A stretch of DNA of 64,000 nucleotides from Prostheceraeus crozeri (lineage: Eukaryota; Platyhelminthes; Polycladida; Euryleptidae): contig CAJQUW010007896.1 in NCBI GenBank assembly GCA_907163375.1, forward strand, positions 1-64,000, read 5' to 3'. The translations under genes and the position numbers were made by a program. Below are positions 26,625-36,887 of the stretch, one piece after another; within the stretch, counting starts at the first letter, position 1; every line of letters starts with the position of its first letter. The notes under the pieces were generated by a model. It saw only the letters and a program-made list of their open reading frames with translations. It was not told the origin of the DNA and ran no database searches.

Positions 26625-26813
26625 TCACGCGTCCTCTGCAATTTGCCGCCATTTCAATATGTCCTTCGCCTTCTTACAAATCCTACCGTAATCTGTGCTT
26701 TTCATTTTTCTCTTGATACATCCCTTCCAGCGAATCCTTGGCCGTCCCTCTCTTCTTATCATTGTGTCATCCATCTCTTCCACTTGTTTCACCACCCTTT
26801 GACCACTAAACAT
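26625..26813 (-). pseudogene. non-LTR retrotransposon (LINE) ORF2 C-terminal tail
   Basis: The frame reads MDDTMIRREGRPRIRWKGCI and then ICKKAKDILKWRQIAEDA. The pattern R-R-x-GRPRxRW...A.D...WR.I is the conserved extreme C-terminus of many animal LINE ORF2 proteins. Only this tail is present and no RT motif adjoins it. It abuts the inverted repeat of the Penelope fragment at 26811. Confidence 0.65.
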
Positions 26814-27762
26814 TGAAATTGAAAAATGTTTTGAAAGAAAGTCAAGTTATTTATTATAAATTCGTACAAAAGGTTTGTCAATATATTTCGACTATTTACG
26901 CCATAGCCATTATCAAGAAAAGAATTCATGGTAAATACAAAAGATTTAAAATCAAACTTTATTAAACACATTTAATAAACACAGTAATGTGTTTGAAAAT
27001 GGATTACATAAATAATGAATTGGACAATAAAATCAAACACATATTAATGTATCAATGTAGGACTCACCCGAAAAAGAAAAACACTGGGAAATATACTACG
27101 GAAACGAAGAGAAAATAATACATGTAAACTCAAAAATTGTGCAATTAAGGATCCGATATTATGCTTCAGAGGAAATACTGTATATGAAGTGCAATGTGAT
27201 AAATGTCATCAAATCTATATCGGCAGTACGATTCGCCCCCTTCATATCCGCATCAGAGAGCATTTAAATACTTCTCGCTCATCTATTTTTCACCACAAAA
27301 TAACATGCAAAAATAAAAAATTTAACATAAAGATATTAACAACAGCGGACGATGAACCAAATTTAAGACTCAAGGAATTCATCTTTATACGTAAGCTTAA
27401 GCCCTCGATAAATAAATGAGTTGAATGTGAAGGACTGAAAGAAGTTTTGTACATGCAAATTTTTTATATATTTCATAATGGATTTTTTTGGTTTGGAGGT
27501 TGGGGAGAGATGGGTTAGCAGCACATTCCTCCTGCCAGATATCTTTCCATTCTACGCATAATAGATGTCACTCATGTTTATAAGTCAATACAGTGTTAAT
27601 TCTATGATTCTCTATATCAAATTTTCATTATCAAACCATGAATTCTTTTCTTGATAATGGCTATGGTGTAAATAGTCGAAATATATTGACCAACCTTTTG
27701 TACGAATTTATAATAAATAACTTAGCTTTCTTTCAAAACATTTTTCAATTTCATGAACAGTC
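26811..27762 (+). mobile_element. 5'-truncated Penelope-like element with inverted terminal repeats
   Basis: A roughly 125-bp sequence at 26811-26935 reappears inverted at 27638-27762. Shared strings include CCATAGCCATTATCAAGAAA on the left and its complement on the right, with only scattered differences. Between them sits a GIY-YIG endonuclease remnant. Penelope-like elements often carry such pseudo-LTRs in direct or inverted orientation. Confidence 0.75.
27124..27419 (+). pseudogene. Penelope-type GIY-YIG endonuclease remnant
   Basis: The frame runs CKLKNCAIKDPILCFRGNTV, then YEVQCDKCHQIYIGSTIRPL and HIRIREHLN, ending EFIFIRKLKPSIN and a TGA. It shows the cysteine cluster that precedes the nuclease in Penelope elements, the GIY-YIG-like signature YEVQC...YIGSTIR, and the catalytic Arg and Glu of RIREH. 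In a complete element an RT would lie upstream; here only about 190 bp separates the fragment from the left repeat, so the copy is 5'-truncated. Confidence 0.85.
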
Positions 27763-28970
27763 AAGGTATATTTCCTCAACTAAACATTGACCCTGACACT
27801 TCGACTTCTTATTGAATAATTGTGTAATCACTGTGATGATCATCCATTCCATCTTAGCACCATAAAATGCACTTTGAAAGCTGGAAATATGTCATGAAAG
27901 TCAATATTGCTCTGCTTGAGTTAAAATCTTATATCGAGCGTCATTATTTGAATTCTTCCGAAAATGCAAAAAATGCCTCTGACACCAGTAGCTCCATGAC
28001 TATTACGCAATTCTGAGTAGGCTAATTCTTTAGAAATAAAAGTGTAGGGGTCCGGGATTTCGATGCGCTACCTATTTCGGTGGAGACAGTTGCAATTGTC
28101 AGCTAGTGATCTTATGCATCAGCGAAAATGAATAACAGGAATTTCGGAGATGTCATCTTGTCGCGAAGTTGTTCTTTGACTCGACATGTTCCCATGGGGG
28201 GACTGAAGAAAGTCTAAAATGAGGGTTGTCGGTTCTGATATCGACTGTTTTCTGATAAATTGACTGTTGATCGGAAGAACAAGTAAATTGCATGAATAAG
28301 ATGTTGATATTGTTAGTTTAAGCTCCGTCGGGAAAAAGGCTCGAATGTCCAATATTTCCTCTTCACTGCAAGTATTTATAAGAGAATTCAGATACTTGAC
28401 GATGACTTGAATCAGATAAGGGATAATTAAAATGAATTCAAATGAGCATTCAAAGGAGAAATAAATGTAATTCAAAATGGATAATTGTTTAACTTTAGAA
28501 GATGCTTTCATATATCTAAAATAGACTGTGACATCTTCTTTGGAAGAGTGACTGCGAAAGGTTGTGGTGATATAGAATGCTGAAGCGGACAATGTCATGC
28601 GGATGGCGTTGCGAGCCGTCTGCCAAGATGCAAGGAATGGTATGGCGGACAAAATTGTGCGGATGGTGCTGCAAACCATCGACTACTAGGCCTGGTCCTA
28701 TAGGATGCATGTTGTGCGCATGGAGTGCTGTAGTGGAATCAGAGACTCATGAATGATTATCTAATGTTGTGCTCACATTGAAAATTGATGTGCTCCATTA
28801 AAATTTATCATGCAAAATAGTTGCAAAATGTTGTAGGATGCGCAAAAACTGAAAGTCACAGTACCGTAGGTTAGAAGACTGAATTTTCAGAGGGTCACAG
28901 CCAAGATGCGGCAAGGGGAACGGAGGGGGAGGTTTGCCTCCGGGTATTCTCCCCTGAATAAAAGAGGCCT
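27763..28970. other. intronic sequence with weak short repeats
   Basis: No gene is supported. At 28600-28740 a GTGCGGATGGTGCTGCAAAC-like unit recurs two or three times. Near 28051 there may be a decayed end of the TTAA element seen at 9881-10848. Confidence 0.35.
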
Positions 28971-30014
28971 ATTTATCTTGTTCTTTGATTAGCCCTACAC
29001 GGTGTGCCAGGAGAGGTGGTTTCACTTTGAAAATTTCCCATTATATTTCTCAACAGTTTCTGGTGTATTTTTGTATGAAAATTTCGAAAATCATGGTTTC
29101 AAAATCATGCAACCAGTCCTTTTCGAGAAAATTACGAAAATTCAAAATAGCGGGCAGAAAGACCGAAACTGAATTCTGGTGTTAGATTAACAGAATCCCC
29201 ATCTATCTAGCAAACAATTTCCTATGTAGTATGACCCGCTATTTTTCAAATATAATTGCTAGAAAATCATAGGATTAGTCCTTTTCAACAAAATGATGGA
29301 AATTCAAAATGCGGACATGAAACCGAAACTGCATTCTGGGGCTAGATTAAAAAAGTCTCGATTATTTTGTTAGCAGCTTTCAATGTAGCTTGATGCGGCT
29401 GACGATTAGTTACCTTTTCAGTTATCACTGTTAGAATATCATGCGGGTAGAATTTTTCGAGAAATAAGAAAAATTCAAAATAGCGGGCATAAAATCGAAA
29501 CAGCAGTCTAGGGCTCGACTAATATGTATTATGCTTCAACAGCAAGCCTTGGAGGTCTGATTGATCTGATGCAGACAACTGATTCATATATTTTGGTTTG
29601 TACACAAGCGAAGATGACGCTTCCAAGAAATTTTGAGAAACTGTTCGGACCTCCAAGACTTGTTGTTGATGCATAATACATATTATCCGAGCCCTAGACT
29701 GCTGTTTCGGTTTAATGCCCGCCATTTTGAATTTTTCTTATTTCTCGAAAGCTGCTACCCACATGATATTCCAACGGTGATAACTGAAAACAGCGCATCA
29801 AACTACATCGAAAGTTGTTGACGAAATAATCGAGACTTTTTTTATTCAGTCCTACAATGCAGTTTCGGTTTCATGTCCGCCATTTTAAATTTCCGTAATT
29901 TTGTTTAAAAGGACTAGTCGTATGATTTTCTAGCAACTATATTTGAAAAGGGCAGGTCATAGTACATAGGAAATTGTTTGCTAAGTAGATGGGGATTTCT
30001 AATCCACTTCCAGA
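28971..30014. repeat. foldback element, left part including palindromic centre
   Basis: The outer end ATTTATCTTGTTCTTTGATT is mirrored at 37840-37862. Units of about 168 bp with the core CAAAATAGCGGGCAGAAAGA and CCGAAACTGAATTCTGG recur near 29140, 29307 and 29477. The mirror-image arm follows from 29646 to 30014, around a centre near 29600. The continuation of the right arm is at 37505-37862, after element A. Arms of tandem units around a centre are the layout of foldback elements. No transposase was seen in it. Confidence 0.8.
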
Positions 30015-30618
30015 CACGGTGGGGCTGAACCAACTTTAAATCAACTTTTAGTGCCCATCAATCAAATTGATAAAATATTGATCCGTATTATCATAGAACA
30101 TAAAAAATCGAAAAATAAAAAAAATCGTTGCCGGAGATCGATAGATACACCCCCATCGACGTTAATCGATAATCGATCAATTGATCGATTTATATAAATT
30201 TCTATTTTTAAGTGCCCATCAATAAAATTGATAGAATATTGATCCGTGTTATCACAGAACATAGAAAATCGAAAAAAAATAGAAAATCGTTGCCGGAGAT
30301 CGATAGATAAGCGTAATCGACATTCAACGATAATTGATCAATTGGTTGAATTTTACAAATTTTCATTTTTAACTGATCAAACTCTATTGACATGTTTTTG
30401 ACTATAATTCATGATTCTTTATTAGGATATTATAACTTATAATAAAAGTTTGCGCCTGAAAAATCGAGGATATCGATTAAATCAATAAATCGGTTATGAT
30501 TGTTTAGTCGTTATTTATCATTACAGTAATATTGTACGTTTTACTGTAACGGCTTTCTGTTCACATGTTTCGTCATACCAATGATTTTACGTTATTCATT
30601 TGATTAATCTATTCATCA
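30015..30618 (+). repeat. left terminal inverted repeat of element A
   Basis: About 600 bp, mirrored at 36888-37504. It holds a diverged tandem pair of about 161-bp units (from 30051 and 30212). Each unit contains GTTGCCGGAGATCGATAGAT and ends in ATCGAT/TGATCA palindromes. Homology between the arms stops after CATTTGATTAATCTATTCAT. Confidence 0.9.
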
Positions 30619-30835
30619 CCTAGCTTTAAGCATTTAGTAAAATGTGTACGAGTTCATCTAAGATACATGATATCGTTGTGTCATTTTCACTTTTCGCATT
30701 TAGCTGATGACAATAAAACCTCAAAGCACTCATCAGCCTGTCCATTGATTTTCTGAAATACTTCACTGTTGATCTATGTGTTGTGACAGACATTTAACCA
30801 TAGATATCCTCCTCCAAAGGTTTGATACGCCAAAC

Positions 30836-31511
30836 CATAGAAATTGATAACAATAAAACCTCTAGAATGGAAATGAAGCTTCATGCAATACACAATAGTG
30901 GCAGAAAAATCGCACGCATTTTCACTTAGATGCACCTGCCAACGTCTGTATCATTGGGTTAGAATCAGTCACATGTGTAATTCTAAGCTTTTCATTGGTG
31001 ATTCATGCCCCAACTTAGTTCCCTCCGATGTGCCGCGACCTTGAGTCAATTTCCATTCTAGTCAACTTCAGATAAACAATCTAATTCTATGCGCCAAACA
31101 TATAATTGGCGAGCTTGTTCCTTCATTGTTGGTGAATTGTTGAGTGTGACAATGCATGCAGTACTGATCGATTAATTAATTATGAACTTGGCTTCAGAGC
31201 GCGCGATTGACGCTCACGGAAGACACACAGCATAGTGATATCAATCGTCTGTGGTCATAGAAATAGATTGATTATCTGAAGCTGACTAGAATGGAAGTTG
31301 ACTAAAGGTCGCGGCACATCCGGGGGAACTAAGTTGGGGCATGAAGAACCAATGAAAAGCCTAGAATTACACATGTGACTGTTCCTGATCCAATTATATG
31401 GCTGTTAACAAGTGCATCTAAGTAAAAATGTGTGCGATTTTTGTGCCACTATTGTGTATTGCATGAAGCTCCATTTCCGTTCTAGAGATTTCATTGTTAT
31501 CAATTTCTATG
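30836..31511. mobile_element. MITE inside element A
   Basis: CATAGAAATTGATAACAATA at 30836 is mirrored by GTTATCAATTTCTATG ending at 31511. The arms are about 255 bp each (30836-31090 and 31262-31511) with conserved blocks such as GCCCCAACTTAGTTCCC. The centre is short and has no coding sequence. Confidence 0.85.
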
Positions 31512-31598
31512 TCTGTGGTAGTGATTAATGAAACATTGTATAAGTGGTGATAACATTATATTAACTGCTTCGTCCATTCATTTCTTACCGAACGAATA

Positions 31599-32303
31599 AT
31601 GCCACCAACACACGAACAATGTCGCAAGCGAGTTTGCCTTCTATGTTTTGCAAAAGCGAAGAAGGACAATAACACTTTTCGAGCTGCTACTCCAATATTG
31701 TGGAATAAAATACAAAACTATGTGATTGAAGGACTGGATCCCAACGACGATAGACTACCGAACGTGTTATGCCCTACTTGTGTACGCATTCTGAATGATT
31801 TCGAAAATCCAAATAAGAGGACAAGAAAAGAAATACCCATCACTGATCATTCACAACTATACCAGGTCTCAGCTCGTGCTGCAGCGTCGTCTTCTCATTG
31901 TCTCTGCCACATTTGCAAGATTGCCCAGTCAGTTCCTGCACGACTTAGTGGCGCTTGTGGTGCATCAGCTATGACTAATAATCCTCGAAGCAAAACTATC
32001 GACAATCAGAGAATCAATGATGAGACCATACTTCGCCTTTGTGGAATTTGTTTCTCAGAGATTGGTCGAGGTCTCTCACATCATTGCAACAAGAGTTTTG
32101 AGTACTAAATTTGCAGAAAATGGCTGAAAATGGTTCACCAAGATATAAAGAAAAAATAGCTGCCAACATAATTAAAGAGAAGCAACAGGATGAACAATTG
32201 AATGATGAGCATGTTACATTATGAAGAACTGCAGGGAGACCAATGAGTCTCCTAAGATCCCCGCCTACAAATCAAGCATCATTTCTTCTCTCGTCAGACG
32301 ATA
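31599..32303 (+). pseudogene. element A transposase, 5' part (RAG1-like cysteine domain)
   Basis: The ATG at 31599 opens MPPTHEQCRKRVCLLCFAKA. Cysteine pairs follow at CLLC, then LPNVLCPTCVRILNDF, then HCLCHICKIAQ and LCGICFSEIGRGLSHHC. The order and spacing (first C-x2-C, about 45 residues, P..LC..C, about 50 residues, C..C) resemble the N-terminal, non-core part of RAG1. The frame stops at TAA 32106-32108; a small frameshift there moves it to the frame reading KMAENGSPRYKEKIAANI, which has one further TGA near 32222. It is then cut at 32303 by the inserted element and resumes at 34323 with DLNLSTNETLKLA. Confidence 0.75.
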
Positions 32304-34320
32304 CACCTTTTCCAAGTCATTAGTAGAAACACGCAATTCAATAGCGATGATCTCAAGTCAATAGTAGATCCGCTCAAATCAGCAACGGGAATCTCAAATC
32401 ATTAATAGAAATTCTATTCTATCTCAAGTCAACAGTAGATCTACCCAATTCAACAACGGAAAGCAAAAATCAACAGTAGATGTTGCGATCTTTTGTCATG
32501 CTTCAAAATTTACGGGCCAGTTTAAAACATGTAGCTACGATTGCATAATGCAGTTTGCATCGCGCAATCACTTATTCACGTCTTCGTTAGCTAACTAACA
32601 ATAATAGACAAAAGTACAATGGCATGTGCAGAAACAAAGATTGCCCGTCATGCCAAACAATTGACTCATCACATCGACTCGATGCATACATTGATTGATA
32701 ACACCAACTAATGTCATTCTTTGTACATACGATCTGTAGCGATGTCGCGTCAACGAATATCTGCTGCAGACAGGATTATCAAGCTTTGGCTGAGACGTTG
32801 GCTATCAAATCTAGAACTGCTTGGTCAATCATCCGGCGTTTTCAAAATACTGGATGTGTAGTGCGACAGAGAGGAGGTGCACACAACAAGAAACGGGATG
32901 ATGAAATATCTTCAACTCTTTTGTCTATTATTGAGGAAAATCCCCAGTTTACTCTATCACAGATAAATGCCACTTTGAAGTCATTGCTGCCACATAAGCC
33001 CGCCATGTGTGATAACACAATTTCGAATATTTTGCACGGTCAAATGGTGACCATGAAGAAGTTAATGGACTCCCTTGCAGAGAGAAATGCATCTGAAGTG
33101 AAACCTCAACGTCGACAACTCGTAGAGGGGCTAATTGCTCTCAGTCCAGATATTGAGCCGATTTTTATTGATGAGAGCGGCTTTCATCTTTGGATCAAAC
33201 GTATTCGCGGGAGAGCCATCAGAGGCGATCGGGCTGTGCGTGTTGTTGGTGGACGAAGGAGCACAAATTTGAGTGCATTATTTGCCGTGTCTCCAAGACG
33301 GGGTCTGGTTCATCACCAGTTCATTACATCGAATACGAATTCGACAGCCTTCAATTCCTTTCTGTCAGAGCTGTCCCTGAATATTGGACATGAAACGTTG
33401 GCGGTATTCATAATGGACAATTGCAGTATCCATCGCAATCACCACTTGGCTAATCTCCCAAGTACTCACAGTGCAAAATTTCTTTCTCCCTATTCTCCCA
33501 TGTTCAACATTTGCGAAAATGCGTTCAGTTCGTGGAAAGCCGGAGTCAAGCGCCAAATGGCAGAGGTGAGGGACCAGGTCATTTTGCAACCTCACCCCCA
33601 AAGACTTGCAACTCTAATGCAATTAGCTGAGCAGAACGTTGCCGAAATAACGGCTTATAAGTGTGACCGATGGTTTTCACATATGCAGACGTATTACGGT
33701 CGTGCGTTGAGAGAAGAAGACATAATACACGTATATTGAGATATGTAAATGCATCAGTGGAAATTTTCAGTGTTATGTCGTTCATCATGATTTATGTTCA
33801 GCATATTTTTATTCTATTGTTTCTATTGAAAATTATAGACAGATTTTTCACATACCCACATTGTTGCTTTTCATTATCAGCGATCAGGACGAACTGTCTC
33901 TAAACACAGCCTACATGACTAGAACAAAAATTCTAGAATTCATTCTTTGCAGCTTCGAATCCTGGGGGCTACATTACATGCATGCTTCTTATGTCTTCCA
34001 TTTGCTATTAAATTTTTGTCTGTAAAACGAAATAGTGCTCAATCAAGTAAAAACATTAATGAATCCGTAATTGCAACTCCATATCCATTCTAAAGAGGCA
34101 AAACTGGCCCGTAAATTTTGAAGCATGACAAAAGATCGCAACATCTACTGTTGATTTTTGCTTTCCGTTGTTGAATTGGGTAGATCTACTGTTGACTTGA
34201 GAAAGAATAGAATTTCTATTAATGATTTGAGATTCCCGTTGCTGATTTGAGCGGATCTACTATTGACTTGAGATCATCGCTATTGAATTGCGTGTTTCTA
34301 CTAATGACTTGGAAAAGGTG
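32304..34320 (+). mobile_element. complete IS630/Tc1-mariner-like element with 217-bp inverted repeats
   Basis: The ends CACCTTTTCCAAGTCATTAG (32304) and its complement (ending 34320) are each flanked by TA (32302-32303, 34321-34322). The inverted repeats run about 217 bp (32304-32520 and 34104-34320), with equal length and very few mismatches. Inside them, the motif TCAACAGTAGATCTACCC and relatives recur several times, which may be transposase binding sites. Total length is 2017 bp with one uninterrupted ORF. Removing it leaves a single TA and joins the element A reading frame exactly. Confidence 0.9.
32711..33739 (+). CDS. IS630/Tc1-mariner-type DDE transposase, intact 342 aa
   Basis: This is the cut-and-paste transposase of the surrounding TA-flanked element. 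The N-terminal part (about residues 20-60) is a helix-turn-helix: DYQALAETLAIKSRTAWSII. The catalytic triad is visible: D154 in FIDESGFHLW, D236 in FIMDNCSIH, and E269 in SPMFNICENAFSSWK. There are 32 residues between D236 and E269. The spacing and the SPYSP motif differ from the classic DD34E Tc1 enzymes, so it belongs to another branch, perhaps IS630-like. The first ATG of the frame was taken as start; codons shortly after it could also be used. There is no stop or frameshift, and its host gene (element A) is already decayed, so it inserted later. Confidence 0.85.
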   Translation: MSFFVHTICSDVASTNICCRQDYQALAETLAIKSRTAWSIIRRFQNTGCVVRQRGGAHNKKRDDEISSTLLSIIEENPQFTLSQINATLKSLLPHKPAMCDNTISNILHGQMVTMKKLMDSLAERNASEVKPQRRQLVEGLIALSPDIEPIFIDESGFHLWIKRIRGRAIRGDRAVRVVGGRRSTNLSALFAVSPRRGLVHHQFITSNTNSTAFNSFLSELSLNIGHETLAVFIMDNCSIHRNHHLANLPSTHSAKFLSPYSPMFNICENAFSSWKAGVKRQMAEVRDQVILQPHPQRLATLMQLAEQNVAEITAYKCDRWFSHMQTYYGRALREEDIIHVY

Positions 34321-34322
34321 TA

Positions 34323-36438
34323 TGAGTTCAATTCAAGTTGATTTGAATTTGAGTACAAATGAAACTCTCAAGTTGGCAACCCATATCAGGACTACGACTA
34401 AAAGTAGAAAAGCAATTACACCTCATCTGAGAGAATGTCTTTATGAGAAAAATCACGAGATGGAGGAATTCTTTGTGCAGGAAGACCTGCGATTCATGAT
34501 GAAAGAAAATATGAACAGTGAATGTAATTGGGAAATCAAACCACTAATATATTGCAATGATGTTTCAGGCCTTATTTTGAAGGTAGAAAATCTTCGAGGC
34601 AAGTCATATGACCATGTAAAAATAGGAATAGATGGTGGCGCCAACTTTCTGAAATTTTGTCTCACCTTACATGATGACCAAACCACAATTGACTGAGAGG
34701 CTACAAGATCAACATATTCTGATGGAGTGGCAGCAAAATCGCGAAAAGATACAAGCGTTCCCGAGAACTACGTGAACTGCAAATTGATTTGGCACAAACT
34801 CGACATGAATTCCTGTTTCATTTGTCCGAAGTGGACTGTCGCTGGTGATTTCATGAATCATGGATCAAAACACCCATGTGCGTGGTGCGATGTATCAAAA
34901 GAAAATTTGAGAAAGAACTTGCGAGGTACTTCAAGAACATTTGGCAGCCTAAAGGAACTCTTTTGGAGCTGGTTCAGATCAGGTAGTAACAAAACCGCAG
35001 CAAAGAATCATGGTAATGTCGTACATCCGCCTGCTATTTCGTTGGATCCAGAAATCCGTGTCCTTGATGTATTTCCGCCACCTGAACCCCACCTCCTCAT
35101 CGGCCATGTTACTCTGATGTACAAGGGACTTCAAGGATTGTGGAAACATGGAACAGATGAATGGGCGCGTCGCAGTAATGTTCAACTACAAGAACGCCAT
35201 GGTGGAATTTTCAGTGGAAATGCATGTATGACATTGTTAGAGAATACTGATGTGCTCAAAGATTTGAACTGTCCTCATGCAAATTACATAGTTGAATTTG
35301 AAACTTTCATAGCTGTCGTGAAAGCATGTTATGGAAATCGCATGGATAGTGACACAATTACAGGAGGATTCATTTTGCAGCAACCTAATACATCAGATCT
35401 CATTATGAAAATATTCCTCATGTTTGTGGACCTTCGGTAGTCCATGCATAAAGGGTAGTAATTCGCATTGAAAGTTTGTAAAAAAATTGTATTCCCTTTA
35501 TCAAATGGTGATTTGAATTCATTACATAGGTGCTTAATTTGATTCATGGTTGTATTGCATCAGTATTTAGTGTCAAATGTTCTTCAGTCATTCTTTTATG
35601 ATAAAAGGAATAATCCATTATTGCAAAAAGTTCACCCTTATCAGCTTTAGAATTTTTATTTATTTTTATTAAATTATTTTTTCGCACAAGAACTAATACT
35701 ATGGATTAATCTATATGGAGCTCAAAAATCTGATTATTTTGTTCCTCAATGAGACTTATGATATGATTAAGAAAACTGTTGCTACCTTTTGGAGAAGTGA
35801 AATCAGATTCCTATTTCAGATTAAGCTCTTCCGTCTTTTGCCAAAATAATCTGCAATCTCAATTTTCTACAGAAGTCTCGGGTATCTTTTTGTAATTCGA
35901 TGACATTAATCATAATAATGGGCGCAAACTTTGTCCCTTTAGTTAAAAGATTCCTAGCGTTACCATCTAAATCATTTGAAGATAAATTTACTGTAGAGAC
36001 ATATTCTACTCTAAAAAGGAGAAAAGCTCCCGGACTGATAACGCTCAAGAGACTTCATGTTCTCCCTCCAATTTGCTTCTTCAGTGAGATTACTCCAATT
36101 ATGCAAGCAATCTCTAGAATATGGAGTACATCGATGCCTTCGATCGACTTTCATTGACATTTCATACAAGTCAACGAATTGAAGTATTCAGTGAAGCATT
36201 TCTCAGATTGGAAAATCTGAACATAACGCCAAAAATACATGTCATTATGCATCATGTTTATGATTTCTGCCGCAACCAAGATTGAGGACTTGGTAAGTGG
36301 TCCGAGCAAGCTTCGGAAGCTGTTCACGCAGACTTCGAGTTATCGTCATGGAGCAATTACAGAGTCAGTTCGTTGAATCCTCGTTTTGGCGAGCAACTGT
36401 TGCATGCTGTTACAGAGTATGCAAGCAAACACGTTTAA
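34323..36438 (+). pseudogene. element A transposase, 3' part (DDE catalytic region)
   Basis: The frame continues DLNLSTNETLKLATHIRT, then VKIGIDGGANFLKFCLTL (candidate first catalytic Asp), and ends near 34696. It resumes by 34727 with HPCAWCDVSKENLRK (C-x2-C), RVLDVFPPPEPHLLIGHVT and VKACYGNRMDSDTITGG, stopping at 35440. About 0.7 kb later the C-terminus is found: EYIDAFDRLSLTFH, ITPKIHVIMHHVYDFCRNQD, a TGA, then GLGKWSEQASEAVHADFE (candidate catalytic Glu) and LLHAVTEYASKHV, with TAA at 36436-36438. D, C2C, H-containing and E blocks in this order are what Transib/RAG and CMC recombinases have. Stops and frameshifts make it dead. The stretch 35441-36120 has no partner in element B. Confidence 0.75.
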
Positions 36439-36887
36439 AAACACATAATTCAAGGTTTCAAAAAATGATTTTTTTATGGAAAATCTTAAGGAGAGAATAT
36501 TTTGAAACTATACTTCTTATTTGAATAATACTTTTAGCCTTTTTTAAATACCATAGTTTGTTTCCATAATGTAACAACGAGAATGATTTTACATATAATA
36601 CAAAATATCTAACAACCTAATGATACATGCATGCCCACATAAATTTAAATTCCTGCGGACGATACTGAATTTCATTGCTAAATTAAATATTCATCTATAA
36701 AAATCTATCAAAATATCTTAAATTAACATAAAACCTACTCGATATAACATTTAAATCAAGTTTATAGACTAAAATCAATACTTGCACTGTATCATTATTC
36801 TTTGATTAGTCATATATCTAATTCCATAGAAACTGCCTGAAAATCTTAATATAATCAAAACTATAGTTGAGTACAAATCGAAACCAA

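Noticed and set aside
27638-27762. Hammerhead ribozyme in the Penelope pseudo-LTR
   Set aside because: GAAA is present next to a GTC, but no CTGATGA-like core was found at a suitable distance by eye.
28971-29600. CRISPR-like spaced repeats
   Set aside because: The repeats are about 168-bp tandem units in a eukaryotic foldback element, without short identical repeats and unique spacers.
33190-33788. Several frames overlapping the 342-aa transposase
   Set aside because: Shadows of the intact DDE transposase in other frames and on the other strand.
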